Shown here: positions 34,052-41,858 of the stretch, one piece after another
Layout: every line of letters starts with the position of its first letter
Position numbering within the stretch: position 1 is the stretch's first letter
From: RGIG5057 sp964371585
GTDB taxonomy: Bacteria; Bacillota; Clostridia; TANB77; CAG-465
Length of the DNA stretch: 64,000 bases
Assembly: GCA_964371585.1 (NCBI GenBank)
Contig: CAYJMD010000001.1
Span: 124,001-188,000, forward strand
Direction of reading: 5' to 3'
The notes under the pieces: model-generated
Seen by the model: only the letters and a program-made list of their open reading frames with translations
What the model was told of the DNA's origin: nothing
Database searches by the model: none
Position numbers and translations under genes: made by a program

Positions 34052-34080
34052 ATTATATCATATAAATTATGTAAAGTCAA
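34052..34080 (-). promoter_or_regulatory. Promoter of the 72-aa gene
   Basis: Minus strand TTGACT (34080-34075), 17-base spacer with TGA at its end, TATAAT (34057-34052). Confidence 0.72.
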
Positions 34081-34085
34081 TTTGG

Positions 34086-34586
34086 TTATATAACATGTAA
34101 TATGTTGTTATCATTTACTACATATAGTTTAAAGTTTTCATCTAAGTTTAAACCATTTATATTATCTTTTAATTTATTTACGCAGTAGATAGCTGTTTCT
34201 TCAAGAAATAATTGTAAATCTTCTGGAAGACTCTCAGCTTCTAAAATACCATTTTGCATTTCTAATCCTAGTTCATCATAGTATCCTTCTGGAAGTGGCA
34301 TAGTGGCATCATATATATGATATATAATTGATCCAAAGAAATCCGTAAGATTTTCATTTTGTTTAAAATACTCATGAATATCGTCATTTAAACATCTAAG
34401 ATCATTAAAACTAGTTGTTTGAGTATTATCATTTATAGTTTCAAATTTAAATGATATACCATAATCATGATCTGTATGTATGTCTAGTACTAATTTTGTA
34501 ATAGGTGTATTGGTATAAGTTTTTAAGTCATTAACTTTATTTATTAGTTCATTTAATAATAGATTTTGAATATTTATAAATTCCAT
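34086..34586 (-). CDS. 166-aa acidic protein, unknown
   Basis: Not recognised. A soluble acidic protein without signal peptide, membrane segment or obvious catalytic motif. Visible landmarks are KLVLDIHTDHDYGISFKFET near the N-terminus, DFFGSIIYHIYD in the middle and EETAIYCVNKLKDNINGLNL near the end, an alternation of strand and helix. It stands alone, behind its own promoter and an 11-bp leader hairpin. The look (small, acidic, single-gene, lineage-specific) is shared by immunity-type proteins, but no toxin is adjacent and I make no call. Confidence 0.75.
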   Translation of the reverse strand: MEFINIQNLLLNELINKVNDLKTYTNTPITKLVLDIHTDHDYGISFKFETINDNTQTTSFNDLRCLNDDIHEYFKQNENLTDFFGSIIYHIYDATMPLPEGYYDELGLEMQNGILEAESLPEDLQLFLEETAIYCVNKLKDNINGLNLDENFKLYVVNDNNILHVI

Positions 34587-34613
34587 AGTTTACCTCTTTT
34601 TTCTCTAAATAAA

Positions 34614-34641
34614 GTTAACCTTCACACAAATGAAGATTAAC
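34614..34641 (-). promoter_or_regulatory. 11-bp inverted repeat at the 5' end of the 166-aa gene transcript
   Basis: On the minus strand GTTAATCTTCA-TTTGTG-TGAAGGTTAAC (one G-U pair) followed by TTTATTT. It begins at about the predicted transcription start, so the hairpin would cap the mRNA or act as an operator. Confidence 0.65.
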
Positions 34642-34649
34642 CGTATTAC

Positions 34650-34678
34650 AGTATAGCATATTATGAAAAATAAAGCAA
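34650..34678 (-). promoter_or_regulatory. Promoter of the 166-aa gene
   Basis: Minus strand TTGCTT (34678-34673), 17-base spacer, TATACT (34655-34650). Confidence 0.65.
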
Positions 34679-34687
34679 CTAATTTTA

Positions 34688-36277
34688 TTATTTATTTTTC
34701 ATATATATTGTTTTGTTTTGTTCTTTAGTATTAATATCATAATCTAAAACTAAAAATTTATTTTCTTTCACTATTTTAAAATACTCACTATGATTAGAGT
34801 AGGGGATATTTAAAATATTTTGAATATAGTAATTTATTTCTTTATTCATATCATATTTTGTATACATCCAGCTTTTAGTGCCTTTAAAATTATTAAAATA
34901 ATCATAGCTAAGTAATTGGATAAGTATAGTATCATTATCAAACATATGGATTAAAGATTCATAAACATTATCATATGAAAGTGAATCTATAATATTATTA
35001 TCAATAAAATAAGTAGTTATAGTTTCAAATAAATTAAATGGGCTATGGAATTTAGTTAATAAATATTTAATACTCTCTTTAAATTTTAAGCTGTTATTTA
35101 AAAGTTCAAATACAATTTCAAATTTTTTAAGAAATGAAATCTCTTCAAAAGTTATATAATTATTTTTTAATATTTCAAAAGGAGAAAAATTGTTATATAC
35201 ATATCCAAATTTTTCTATATCATTATATATGTGTGTTCCTTTTAAAATTTTTAAAAATCCAAGTTGCATTTCATCTGTATTTAGCTTATATAGTTCATTA
35301 AAAGAAGATATGAAAGTAATTAAGTCTTCATGAGGTAAACCTATAATTAAATCACTATGAATAAATATATTTGTATCTTTAACTAGTTTTGTTATAATAT
35401 CTTTTTCTTTATTGAAGCTATATGTTCTATTAATTGATTTTAAAGTTTGTCTATTAGTAGATTGAATACCAATTTCGAATCTAAAAACATTTTTAGGTAC
35501 AGTTTTTAAAAACTCTAAAGTTTCACTATCAATAAGTTTTGCACATATTTCAAAATGAAATGTAGTACTTTTTCTATTTTTAAGTAAAAATGTCCATAAA
35601 TCAATAGCTCTTTTTCTATCTGAATTAAATGTTCTATCAATAAATCTAATCTGTTTAACATCCGCATCTAGTAGTAGTTTTAAATCTTTTTTTACTAAAT
35701 CTAAATTTCTATATCTTACAGTTTTATCTATACATGAAGTACAGTAGCTACAACTAAATGGACAACCTCTAGAAGTTTCAAAATATATAGGTCTATTACT
35801 ACAATCTTTTATTAAATCCGCAGCTATAAATGGAACATCTAGTATATCTGTAGGAGTGTTGTATACTTCTTTTAAATGCTTATTAGTAACATCTTCTACA
35901 AGCTCTATAATATTATTTTCACTTTCTAAAATCATAATACTATCAATGTATGGATGTTTATTTAAAATATCCTTATAATCATGTGATACTTCTGGGCCTC
36001 CTAAAGCTATTATTATTGAAGGATTAATTTTTTTAATACTATCACACAATTTATATACAAGTTCATTATTCCAAATGTATACACCAAAACATAGCAAATC
36101 GGGTTTAGTAGAAATAATTGATTCTATTAATTTATTTATATTATCATTAACACTTAGTTGCATTACAGTAGAGTTTGATATATTAGATATTTTTTTATTT
36201 AAATAATATGCAGCTATATTTGTATGAACAAATTTAGAATTTAAAGCTACAATGGTTACGTTTAATTTATTTTTCAT
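34688..36277 (-). CDS. B12-binding-domain radical SAM protein (DUF4080 type)
   Basis: A 529-residue enzyme with three parts. The N-terminal cobalamin-binding-like domain (about 1-130) begins VTIVALNSKFVHTNIAAYYL, with PDLLCFGVYIWN and ALGGPEVS. The radical SAM core has the iron-sulfur cluster cysteines C172, C176 and C179 in RGCPFSCSYC, then RFIDRTFN and FRFEIGIQS. A helical C-terminal region follows. This order matches the DUF4080 radical SAM family common in Clostridia, whose reaction is not established as far as I know. It has its own promoter and lies alone between the unknown 166-residue gene and the SPFH pair. Confidence 0.92.
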   Translation of the reverse strand: MKNKLNVTIVALNSKFVHTNIAAYYLNKKISNISNSTVMQLSVNDNINKLIESIISTKPDLLCFGVYIWNNELVYKLCDSIKKINPSIIIALGGPEVSHDYKDILNKHPYIDSIMILESENNIIELVEDVTNKHLKEVYNTPTDILDVPFIAADLIKDCSNRPIYFETSRGCPFSCSYCTSCIDKTVRYRNLDLVKKDLKLLLDADVKQIRFIDRTFNSDRKRAIDLWTFLLKNRKSTTFHFEICAKLIDSETLEFLKTVPKNVFRFEIGIQSTNRQTLKSINRTYSFNKEKDIITKLVKDTNIFIHSDLIIGLPHEDLITFISSFNELYKLNTDEMQLGFLKILKGTHIYNDIEKFGYVYNNFSPFEILKNNYITFEEISFLKKFEIVFELLNNSLKFKESIKYLLTKFHSPFNLFETITTYFIDNNIIDSLSYDNVYESLIHMFDNDTILIQLLSYDYFNNFKGTKSWMYTKYDMNKEINYYIQNILNIPYSNHSEYFKIVKENKFLVLDYDINTKEQNKTIYMKNK

Positions 36278-36303
36278 AATAGACTCCTTTTAAGTTTAGT
36301 ACT

Positions 36304-36332
36304 ATTATATACTAATTATATTTAAAAGTAAA
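36304..36332 (-). promoter_or_regulatory. Promoter of the radical SAM gene
   Basis: Minus strand TTTACT (36332-36327), 17-base spacer, TATAAT (36309-36304). Confidence 0.65.
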
Positions 36333-36365
36333 GGTAAGAGTAGGGAAGAAAGTGATATTTAAGTA

Positions 36366-36400
36366 ACAAAAAACTACATAATCATAAGACTATGTAGTTT
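36366..36400 (-). terminator. Intrinsic terminator after the nfeD-SPFH operon
   Basis: On the minus strand AAACTACATA pairs with TATGTAGTTT around a 10-base loop, followed by TTTTTTG. Confidence 0.83.
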
Positions 36401-36430
36401 AAATAGTTATTACTATAATTTATTTAAGTT

Positions 36431-37357
36431 TTATTGTTTATTTAAAAGTTCAGCTGCGCTACCTAGTGCACTAAACGCTTTTGATGTATCAAAAGGAATA
36501 AATACTTTGTTTGCTTGACCATCTGAAATTTTTTCTAAAGCTTCTAAAGATTTTAAAGCTACTAGATTTGCATTTGGTTTAGTTTCCATTATAGCAGTAT
36601 ATACAAGTTTAATTTCTTCAGCTTTTGCATCAGCAACTTTTCTTATTGCATCAGCGTTACCACTAGCTTGTAATACAGTAGATTCTCTTAAACCTTCAGC
36701 TCTTCTTATGCTTGCTTCTTTATCAGCTTCAGCTTCTAATATAGCAGAAGCTTTTTTACCTTCAGCTAAAGTTATTTCAGCTTGACGTTTACCTTCAGCT
36801 TCTAATATTTGAGCTCTTTTTGATCTTTCAGCATTCATTTGTTTTTCCATTGCATCACGAATGTCTACAGGTGGTTTAATATCTTTGATTTCAACTCTAT
36901 CAATTTTACATCCCCATCTATCTGTAGCATCATCAAGAACTTGTCTTAAGTGTGCATTTATTGATTCTCTAGAACTAAATGTACTATCTAAATCCATTTT
37001 ACCAACGATATCACGGATTGTAGTTATAGCTAGGTAACCAATACCTTTTTGAAGACTTTCAATTTCATATACAGCTTTCATTGGATCCATGATTTGATAG
37101 AACACAACTGTATCTATTGTAATTGTTACATTGTCTTTTGTGATAACCCCTTGAGGTGGTATATCCATTGTTTGTTGTTTTAAGCTAACAACAGCTCTTA
37201 CTTTATCTACAAATGGAACGATAAAGTTTAGTCCTGCGTTTGCAGTTTTGTAATATTTACCGAATCTTTCGATAATATATACTTCAGCTTGTTTTACAAC
37301 TTTAATTGTTGTCATTGCTATTATAGCAATAATTATTAAAATAATAATAAACTCCAT
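36431..37357 (-). CDS. SPFH/band 7 (stomatin-like) membrane scaffold protein
   Basis: A 308-residue protein with an N-terminal membrane segment (IIILIIIAIIAMTTIKVV), the band 7 domain (VKQAEVYIIERFGKYYKTAN, VSLKQQTMDIPPQGVITKDN, VVFYQIMDP) and a long Ala/Glu/Lys-rich coiled coil (about 175-250). The QmcA/stomatin type of the SPFH family organises membrane domains and often partners a small NfeD protein, as here, where nfeD ends three bases upstream. An FtsH-like protease partner is not in the window. Confidence 0.94.
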   Translation of the reverse strand: MEFIIILIIIAIIAMTTIKVVKQAEVYIIERFGKYYKTANAGLNFIVPFVDKVRAVVSLKQQTMDIPPQGVITKDNVTITIDTVVFYQIMDPMKAVYEIESLQKGIGYLAITTIRDIVGKMDLDSTFSSRESINAHLRQVLDDATDRWGCKIDRVEIKDIKPPVDIRDAMEKQMNAERSKRAQILEAEGKRQAEITLAEGKKASAILEAEADKEASIRRAEGLRESTVLQASGNADAIRKVADAKAEEIKLVYTAIMETKPNANLVALKSLEALEKISDGQANKVFIPFDTSKAFSALGSAAELLNKQ

Positions 37358-37360
37358 AAA

Positions 37361-37798
37361 TTAATCCTCCAAAACTTTCTTCACTTTTACTTTTACTCCG
37401 GAAGTTGAAACAACTTCAACTTTAGTATCTACAGGAATTATTTCGTCAGTTTCATGTGTTGCTGACCAAACTTCACCTGCAACTTTAACTTGACCTTTGC
37501 AATTGATGTTATCAATCGCTTTTAGTACAACGCCTCTTTTTCCGATAACAGAATCGATATTTGTTGGTGTTGTAGTAGTCTTAACAAATTTTGCAAGCAA
37601 CGGTTTTGTAAATATTATTAATATAATACTTAGAACTGCAAATACAGTAATCTGCACAGTTACAGAAAAACCTAGTATAGCTAAAATGAATGCTATAAAG
37701 GCAGCGATTCCTGGCCAAAACAGTAAAAATGATATTGTGAATATTTCTAATATAAAGAAAAATCCAGACAATATTAACCATATACTCCACATTGGCAT
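37361..37798 (-). CDS. NfeD family membrane protein (short form)
   Basis: Three or four hydrophobic segments (about 1-75, with FFFILEIFTISFLLFWPGIAAF) precede a C-terminal OB-fold domain (VIGKRGVVLKAIDNINCKGQ, then VKVAGEVWSATHETDE). This is the short NfeD type without the protease half. ATG at 37798 is taken as start (145 residues) because AAGGAAG lies 8 bases before it; the GTG at 37807 overlaps that site. It is co-transcribed with the SPFH gene, its usual partner. Confidence 0.92.
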   Translation of the reverse strand: MPMWSIWLILSGFFFILEIFTISFLLFWPGIAAFIAFILAILGFSVTVQITVFAVLSIILIIFTKPLLAKFVKTTTTPTNIDSVIGKRGVVLKAIDNINCKGQVKVAGEVWSATHETDEIIPVDTKVEVVSTSGVKVKVKKVLED

Positions 37799-37920
37799 AT
37801 TACTCACTTCCTTTCTATTATTTACATATATAATTATACTATAAATTTATATAAAAATAAAGGAAATATGATTAAAATCATATAAAATATACAAAATTTG
37901 CCTACATATAAATTAATCAC

Positions 37921-37949
37921 TTGAAAAAAATTAAAGTTTTTGATATGAT
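37921..37949 (+). promoter_or_regulatory. Candidate promoter of the nadM-like/MFS operon
   Basis: TTGAAA 37921-37926, 17-base spacer ending TGA, TATGAT 37944-37949. Confidence 0.55.
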
Positions 37950-37974
37950 ATTATGAGAGTAGTAGGTGGGTAAT

Positions 37975-38493
37975 ATGAAAAAAAGTAAATATGCTTTAGT
38001 TGTTGGAAGATTCGAACCTATGCATAAAGGACATGAAGCACTAATAAATGAAGCTTTAAAACTTGCAAATACAGTAGTTATATTTGTTACTAAAAATAAA
38101 ACAAATACATTACCTGTATATGAAAGAATAAAGTTAATTGAAATGATATATTTAAATGAAATAAATGAAGGTAAAATAATAGTAAGTGAATTTGTAAATC
38201 CAAGTAAAATTGATATTACATATGGAGATCATATTTTTGATAAGTTTAAAGAAATTACAAACTTATTTCCAGAAGTAATAGTTTATGGGAGTGATAAAGA
38301 TATAAATTTATGTTTTAAAGAAGAACTTATAAGTAATTTAAAATTAGTTAAAATTGACAGAAATGATATAAGTGCAACTAAAATTAGAAAATATATAAAA
38401 GAGGAAGAATATGATAAATTGCATGGAATAGTAAATGATGCCATTACAAGTGAAATCATAAAGTTTAAATACTTGGAGGAACATCATGGATAA
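37975..38493 (+). CDS. NadM-like nucleotidyltransferase (probable nicotinamide-nucleotide adenylyltransferase)
   Basis: A 172-residue cytidylyltransferase-fold protein. ALVVGRFEPMHKGHEALINE gives the (H/T)xGH nucleotide motif, and SATKIRKYI near residue 140 is the second signature (ISSTxxR type). Archaeal NadM and bacterial homologues share this size and pattern, and add AMP to NMN to make NAD. Other nucleotidyltransferases of the same fold cannot be fully excluded. ATG at 37975 with AGGTGGG upstream is preferred over GTG 37966. It overlaps the MFS gene by 8 bases, so the two are translationally coupled. Confidence 0.82.
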   Translation: MKKSKYALVVGRFEPMHKGHEALINEALKLANTVVIFVTKNKTNTLPVYERIKLIEMIYLNEINEGKIIVSEFVNPSKIDITYGDHIFDKFKEITNLFPEVIVYGSDKDINLCFKEELISNLKLVKIDRNDISATKIRKYIKEEEYDKLHGIVNDAITSEIIKFKYLEEHHG

Positions 38494-39724
38494 AAATCAA
38501 AAATTATATGAGTTATATAGAATATTTGGATATGATTATTTATTTTATACAGTAATAAACTTTTTATTTTTTACTATAACTAAAGGTATTTCTGTTGGGG
38601 AAGTAATGTATTTAGTTGGTTTTTATTCTATATTTTGTTTTTTAGCACAGATACCAGGTAACTATATAGTAGAAAAAATAGGACTTAAAAAATCTATGAT
38701 GTTTGGTAATCTATTTTGGATAGTTCATGTTTTACTAGTTTTATTTGGTAATAATATGTTTTTCTTTATACTGGGAGAAGCAATATCTTCAATAGGTACA
38801 ACATTTAAATCTTTATCTGATTCTCAATATATATATAAAAGTTTAAAGCAAACAGGAAAGAAAAAATTATTTGCTAAAGTAGAAGGTCGAGCAGTATCAG
38901 GATTTTATACACTTGAAGCGATATCAGCGTTATTTGTAGGTTTTGTATTTGAAATTAACAATTATATTCCTATAGTTTGCACACTAATTTGTATGGTGAT
39001 ATCATTTATAGTTACATTATTCATGGACGAAATGCCTATAGTTAGAACTGAGAAACCAACTGTTAAAAGGTATTTAAAAGATTTTAAGTTAGTACTTAAA
39101 AGTTCAAGAGTAAAGTCAATATATTTATATTGCTTTTTAATTTCAGCAATTGTAACATTTACATTAACACTTCAAAAAGATGTTATAACTAGCCTTGATG
39201 TATCACCAAGTATATATGGAATTATACTTGCCATATTTACTTTTTGTATTGGTTTTGGTTCTAAATTACAATATAAATTAGAAAAAATTACCAAAAGAAA
39301 GACATTAACAGTAGTTGGATATGGTCTTACACTTATATTAGTATTTGTAGGTATTATAAATAGTTTAAATATAGCAAGAGAAGTGATTTTAGTAATAACT
39401 GTAATAGTCTTATTTATAGATAATACATTTCAAGGTATTTATAGGATATCAGTTAAAAAATATTTAAATAATTTTACAACTTCAAAAGTGAGAGGAAAAA
39501 TATTATCAATATTTTATCTGTTTGAAGGACTTGGAAAAGCTATAATAATGTTTAGTACAGGATTTATAGTTGATAATTTTGGAACTAATACAACATTAAT
39601 AGTAGTTGGAACTTTAGCAACTTTTGCTCTTGTGTTTATCTTATTTAATATGAAAAATCATGTAGGATTAAATCCTGAAGAATATTCTAAAGATGATATT
39701 TTTGGAATAGAAAATAAAGTATAA
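38486..39724 (+). CDS. Major facilitator superfamily transporter
   Basis: A 412-residue protein with about 12 hydrophobic segments. The family loop between segments 2 and 3 is seen as NYIVEKIGLKKSMMFGN, and a long central cytoplasmic loop (FMDEMPIVRTEKPTVKRYLKDFK) divides the two halves. The substrate cannot be told. Overlap with the NadM-like gene hints at uptake or export of a pyridine-type compound or a nucleoside, but that is a guess from position only. TTGGAGGA precedes the ATG. Confidence 0.88.
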   Translation: MDKNQKLYELYRIFGYDYLFYTVINFLFFTITKGISVGEVMYLVGFYSIFCFLAQIPGNYIVEKIGLKKSMMFGNLFWIVHVLLVLFGNNMFFFILGEAISSIGTTFKSLSDSQYIYKSLKQTGKKKLFAKVEGRAVSGFYTLEAISALFVGFVFEINNYIPIVCTLICMVISFIVTLFMDEMPIVRTEKPTVKRYLKDFKLVLKSSRVKSIYLYCFLISAIVTFTLTLQKDVITSLDVSPSIYGIILAIFTFCIGFGSKLQYKLEKITKRKTLTVVGYGLTLILVFVGIINSLNIAREVILVITVIVLFIDNTFQGIYRISVKKYLNNFTTSKVRGKILSIFYLFEGLGKAIIMFSTGFIVDNFGTNTTLIVVGTLATFALVFILFNMKNHVGLNPEEYSKDDIFGIENKV

Positions 39725-39732
39725 AATATAGT

Positions 39733-39765
39733 CCATCTAAACTAGTTATAGTTTAGGTGGTTTTT
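39733..39765 (+). terminator. Intrinsic terminator after the MFS gene
   Basis: CCATCTAAAC pairs with GTTTAGGTGG (one G-U) around TAGTTATA, followed by TTTTT. Confidence 0.85.
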
Positions 39766-39809
39766 ATACCAATTTAATCTGGTAAAAAGAACTAAATGTA
39801 CGTATTTAA

Positions 39810-39838
39810 TTGATTTTAAGGCATAAATAATATATAAT
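39810..39838 (+). promoter_or_regulatory. Promoter of topB-mfd
   Basis: TTGATT 39810-39815, 17-base spacer, TATAAT 39833-39838. Confidence 0.65.
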
Positions 39839-39869
39839 ATATAGTATTAATATAAGAAGAGGTGCTACG

Positions 39870-41855
39870 TTGAAAAAACTAATTATATCAGAAAAACCTA
39901 GTGTAGCTAGAGAGTTTGCTAAGGTTTTAAAAATAAATGGAATAACTAAAGATGGATACATTGATTCAGATGAATATATAATTACTTGGTGTGTTGGTCA
40001 TTTAGTTACTATGAGTTATCCTGAAAAATATGATGAGAAGTTAAGGTTTTGGAATTTGTATACACTTCCTTTTATTCCAAATGAGTTTAAGTATGAACCA
40101 ATAGATTCAGTTAAAAAACAATATAATACAGTTACAAGACTACTTACTAGAGAAGATATTGAAACTATCTATGTTTGTACCGATAGTGGAAGAGAAGGGG
40201 AATATATATATAGGCTTGTTGACTATATGTGTAATAATGAAATAAAATGTAAAGATAAAAGAAGAGTTTGGATAGATTCTCAAACAGAAGAAGCTATTTT
40301 AAATGGTATAAAAAATGCTAAAGCACTTAGTGAATATGATGCTTTAGCTTCTAGTGCGTATTTAAGAGCTAAAGAAGATTATTTAATAGGTATTAATTTT
40401 TCTAGAATACTTACTGTTATATATGGTAAAGCTTTAGCTAAGAAGTTAGATGAAGAAAAAGCAAGTATCTCAATAGGTAGAGTTATGACATGTGTACTTG
40501 GAATGATTGTATCTAGAGAAAGAGAAATACGTAACTTTAAAAAGGAAAAATACTATAAGTTACAAGGTGTATTTAATAATGTAATAGCAGACTATAAAGT
40601 GACTGATAAATCTAAATATTATGAGTCTCCAAAATTATATAATGAAAGTGGATTTAAAAAAGAAGAATTTGCTAAAGAGGCAAAAGAATATATAACTTCA
40701 AATAAAGAACACGCTTTTGTAAGTGAAGTTACTAAAAAGAAAATAAAAGAAAATGCACCACTATTATTTAATCTTGCCGAAGCTCAAAATGAGTGTACAA
40801 AAAGATTTAAAATTAGTCCAGATGAAACATTAAATATAATACAATCTTTATATGAAAAAAAATTAGTAACATATCCTAGAACAGATGCAAGGGTGCTATC
40901 TGTAGCAGCTGCAAAAGAAATATCTAAAAATTTAAATGGACTTGTTAAGTCATCTAAAGATGAACTTGTATCAAAAGTTTTAGACAAAATGATTAAAAAT
41001 AAATATAAAACAGATATACTTAAAACTAAATATGTAAATGATTCTAAAGTAACTGATCACTATGCAATAATTCCTACTGGTCAAGGATTTGAAAACTATA
41101 ATGTACTTAAAGACATTGAAAAACAAGTATATTCTATGATTACACTTAGATTTCTTGCTATATTTTTTCCTGAAGCTAAGTTTAATAAATTAAATATTAC
41201 TATAGATATAAAAAATGAAATATTTACAACTTCAGCCAAAGTATGTACTGATGAAGGATATTTAGAAGTATTTAGACTTGAAAAAGAGCGTATAAAAGAA
41301 AATAAAGAAAAGTTAAATAAATCAATAAAAAAAGAAGATGATGAAAAAGAAGAAAAAGTAGAAGAAGAGGAATCTTCAAATAATTTAGATGAACTGGATA
41401 AATTAAAAAAAGGTGATAAAATCAATTTAACTGATATAACAATTAAATCTTCTGAAACTTCACCTCCTACTAGGTATAATTCTGGTTCTATGATACTGGC
41501 TATGGAAAATGCTGGTAAACTTATTATGGATGAAAAACTAAGAGAACAAATTAAATCTAGTGGTATTGGTACTTCTGCAACTAGAGCAGAAATTATGAAA
41601 AAATTAGAAAAGATAGGATATATTAAAACTAATAGTAAAACACAAATTTTAACTCCTGCTACAAAAGGAGAGCTTGTTTATGATGTTGTTAAATATTCTA
41701 TGCCAGATATGTTAAATCCAGAGCTTACTGCTAGCTGGGAAAAGGGCTTAAGTCTTGTGGCAGATGGTAAACTTTCTGAAAAAGAGTTTATGATAAAACT
41801 TAGTAGTTATGTAAGTAGTAAGATTAACAAATTAAAAGATGGTAGAGTGTGGTAA
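39870..41855 (+). CDS. topB: DNA topoisomerase III-type (type IA topoisomerase)
   Basis: Relaxes and decatenates DNA by single-strand passage. The Toprim domain carries LIISEKPSVAREFAKVL and the acidic motif CTDSGREGEYIYRL. The active-site tyrosine is Y335 in LVTYPRTDAR. Later motifs are HYAIIPTGQ, PPTRYNSGSMILAMENAG and GIGTSATRAEIM. At 661 residues it has the size of TopB without C-terminal zinc ribbons. An unusual charged Lys/Glu insert lies at about 471-515. The start is TTG behind AGAAGAGGTG. mfd follows after 3 bases, a pairing of two DNA-maintenance enzymes. Confidence 0.94.
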   Translation: MKKLIISEKPSVAREFAKVLKINGITKDGYIDSDEYIITWCVGHLVTMSYPEKYDEKLRFWNLYTLPFIPNEFKYEPIDSVKKQYNTVTRLLTREDIETIYVCTDSGREGEYIYRLVDYMCNNEIKCKDKRRVWIDSQTEEAILNGIKNAKALSEYDALASSAYLRAKEDYLIGINFSRILTVIYGKALAKKLDEEKASISIGRVMTCVLGMIVSREREIRNFKKEKYYKLQGVFNNVIADYKVTDKSKYYESPKLYNESGFKKEEFAKEAKEYITSNKEHAFVSEVTKKKIKENAPLLFNLAEAQNECTKRFKISPDETLNIIQSLYEKKLVTYPRTDARVLSVAAAKEISKNLNGLVKSSKDELVSKVLDKMIKNKYKTDILKTKYVNDSKVTDHYAIIPTGQGFENYNVLKDIEKQVYSMITLRFLAIFFPEAKFNKLNITIDIKNEIFTTSAKVCTDEGYLEVFRLEKERIKENKEKLNKSIKKEDDEKEEKVEEEESSNNLDELDKLKKGDKINLTDITIKSSETSPPTRYNSGSMILAMENAGKLIMDEKLREQIKSSGIGTSATRAEIMKKLEKIGYIKTNSKTQILTPATKGELVYDVVKYSMPDMLNPELTASWEKGLSLVADGKLSEKEFMIKLSSYVSSKINKLKDGRVW

Positions 41856-41858
41856 TTT

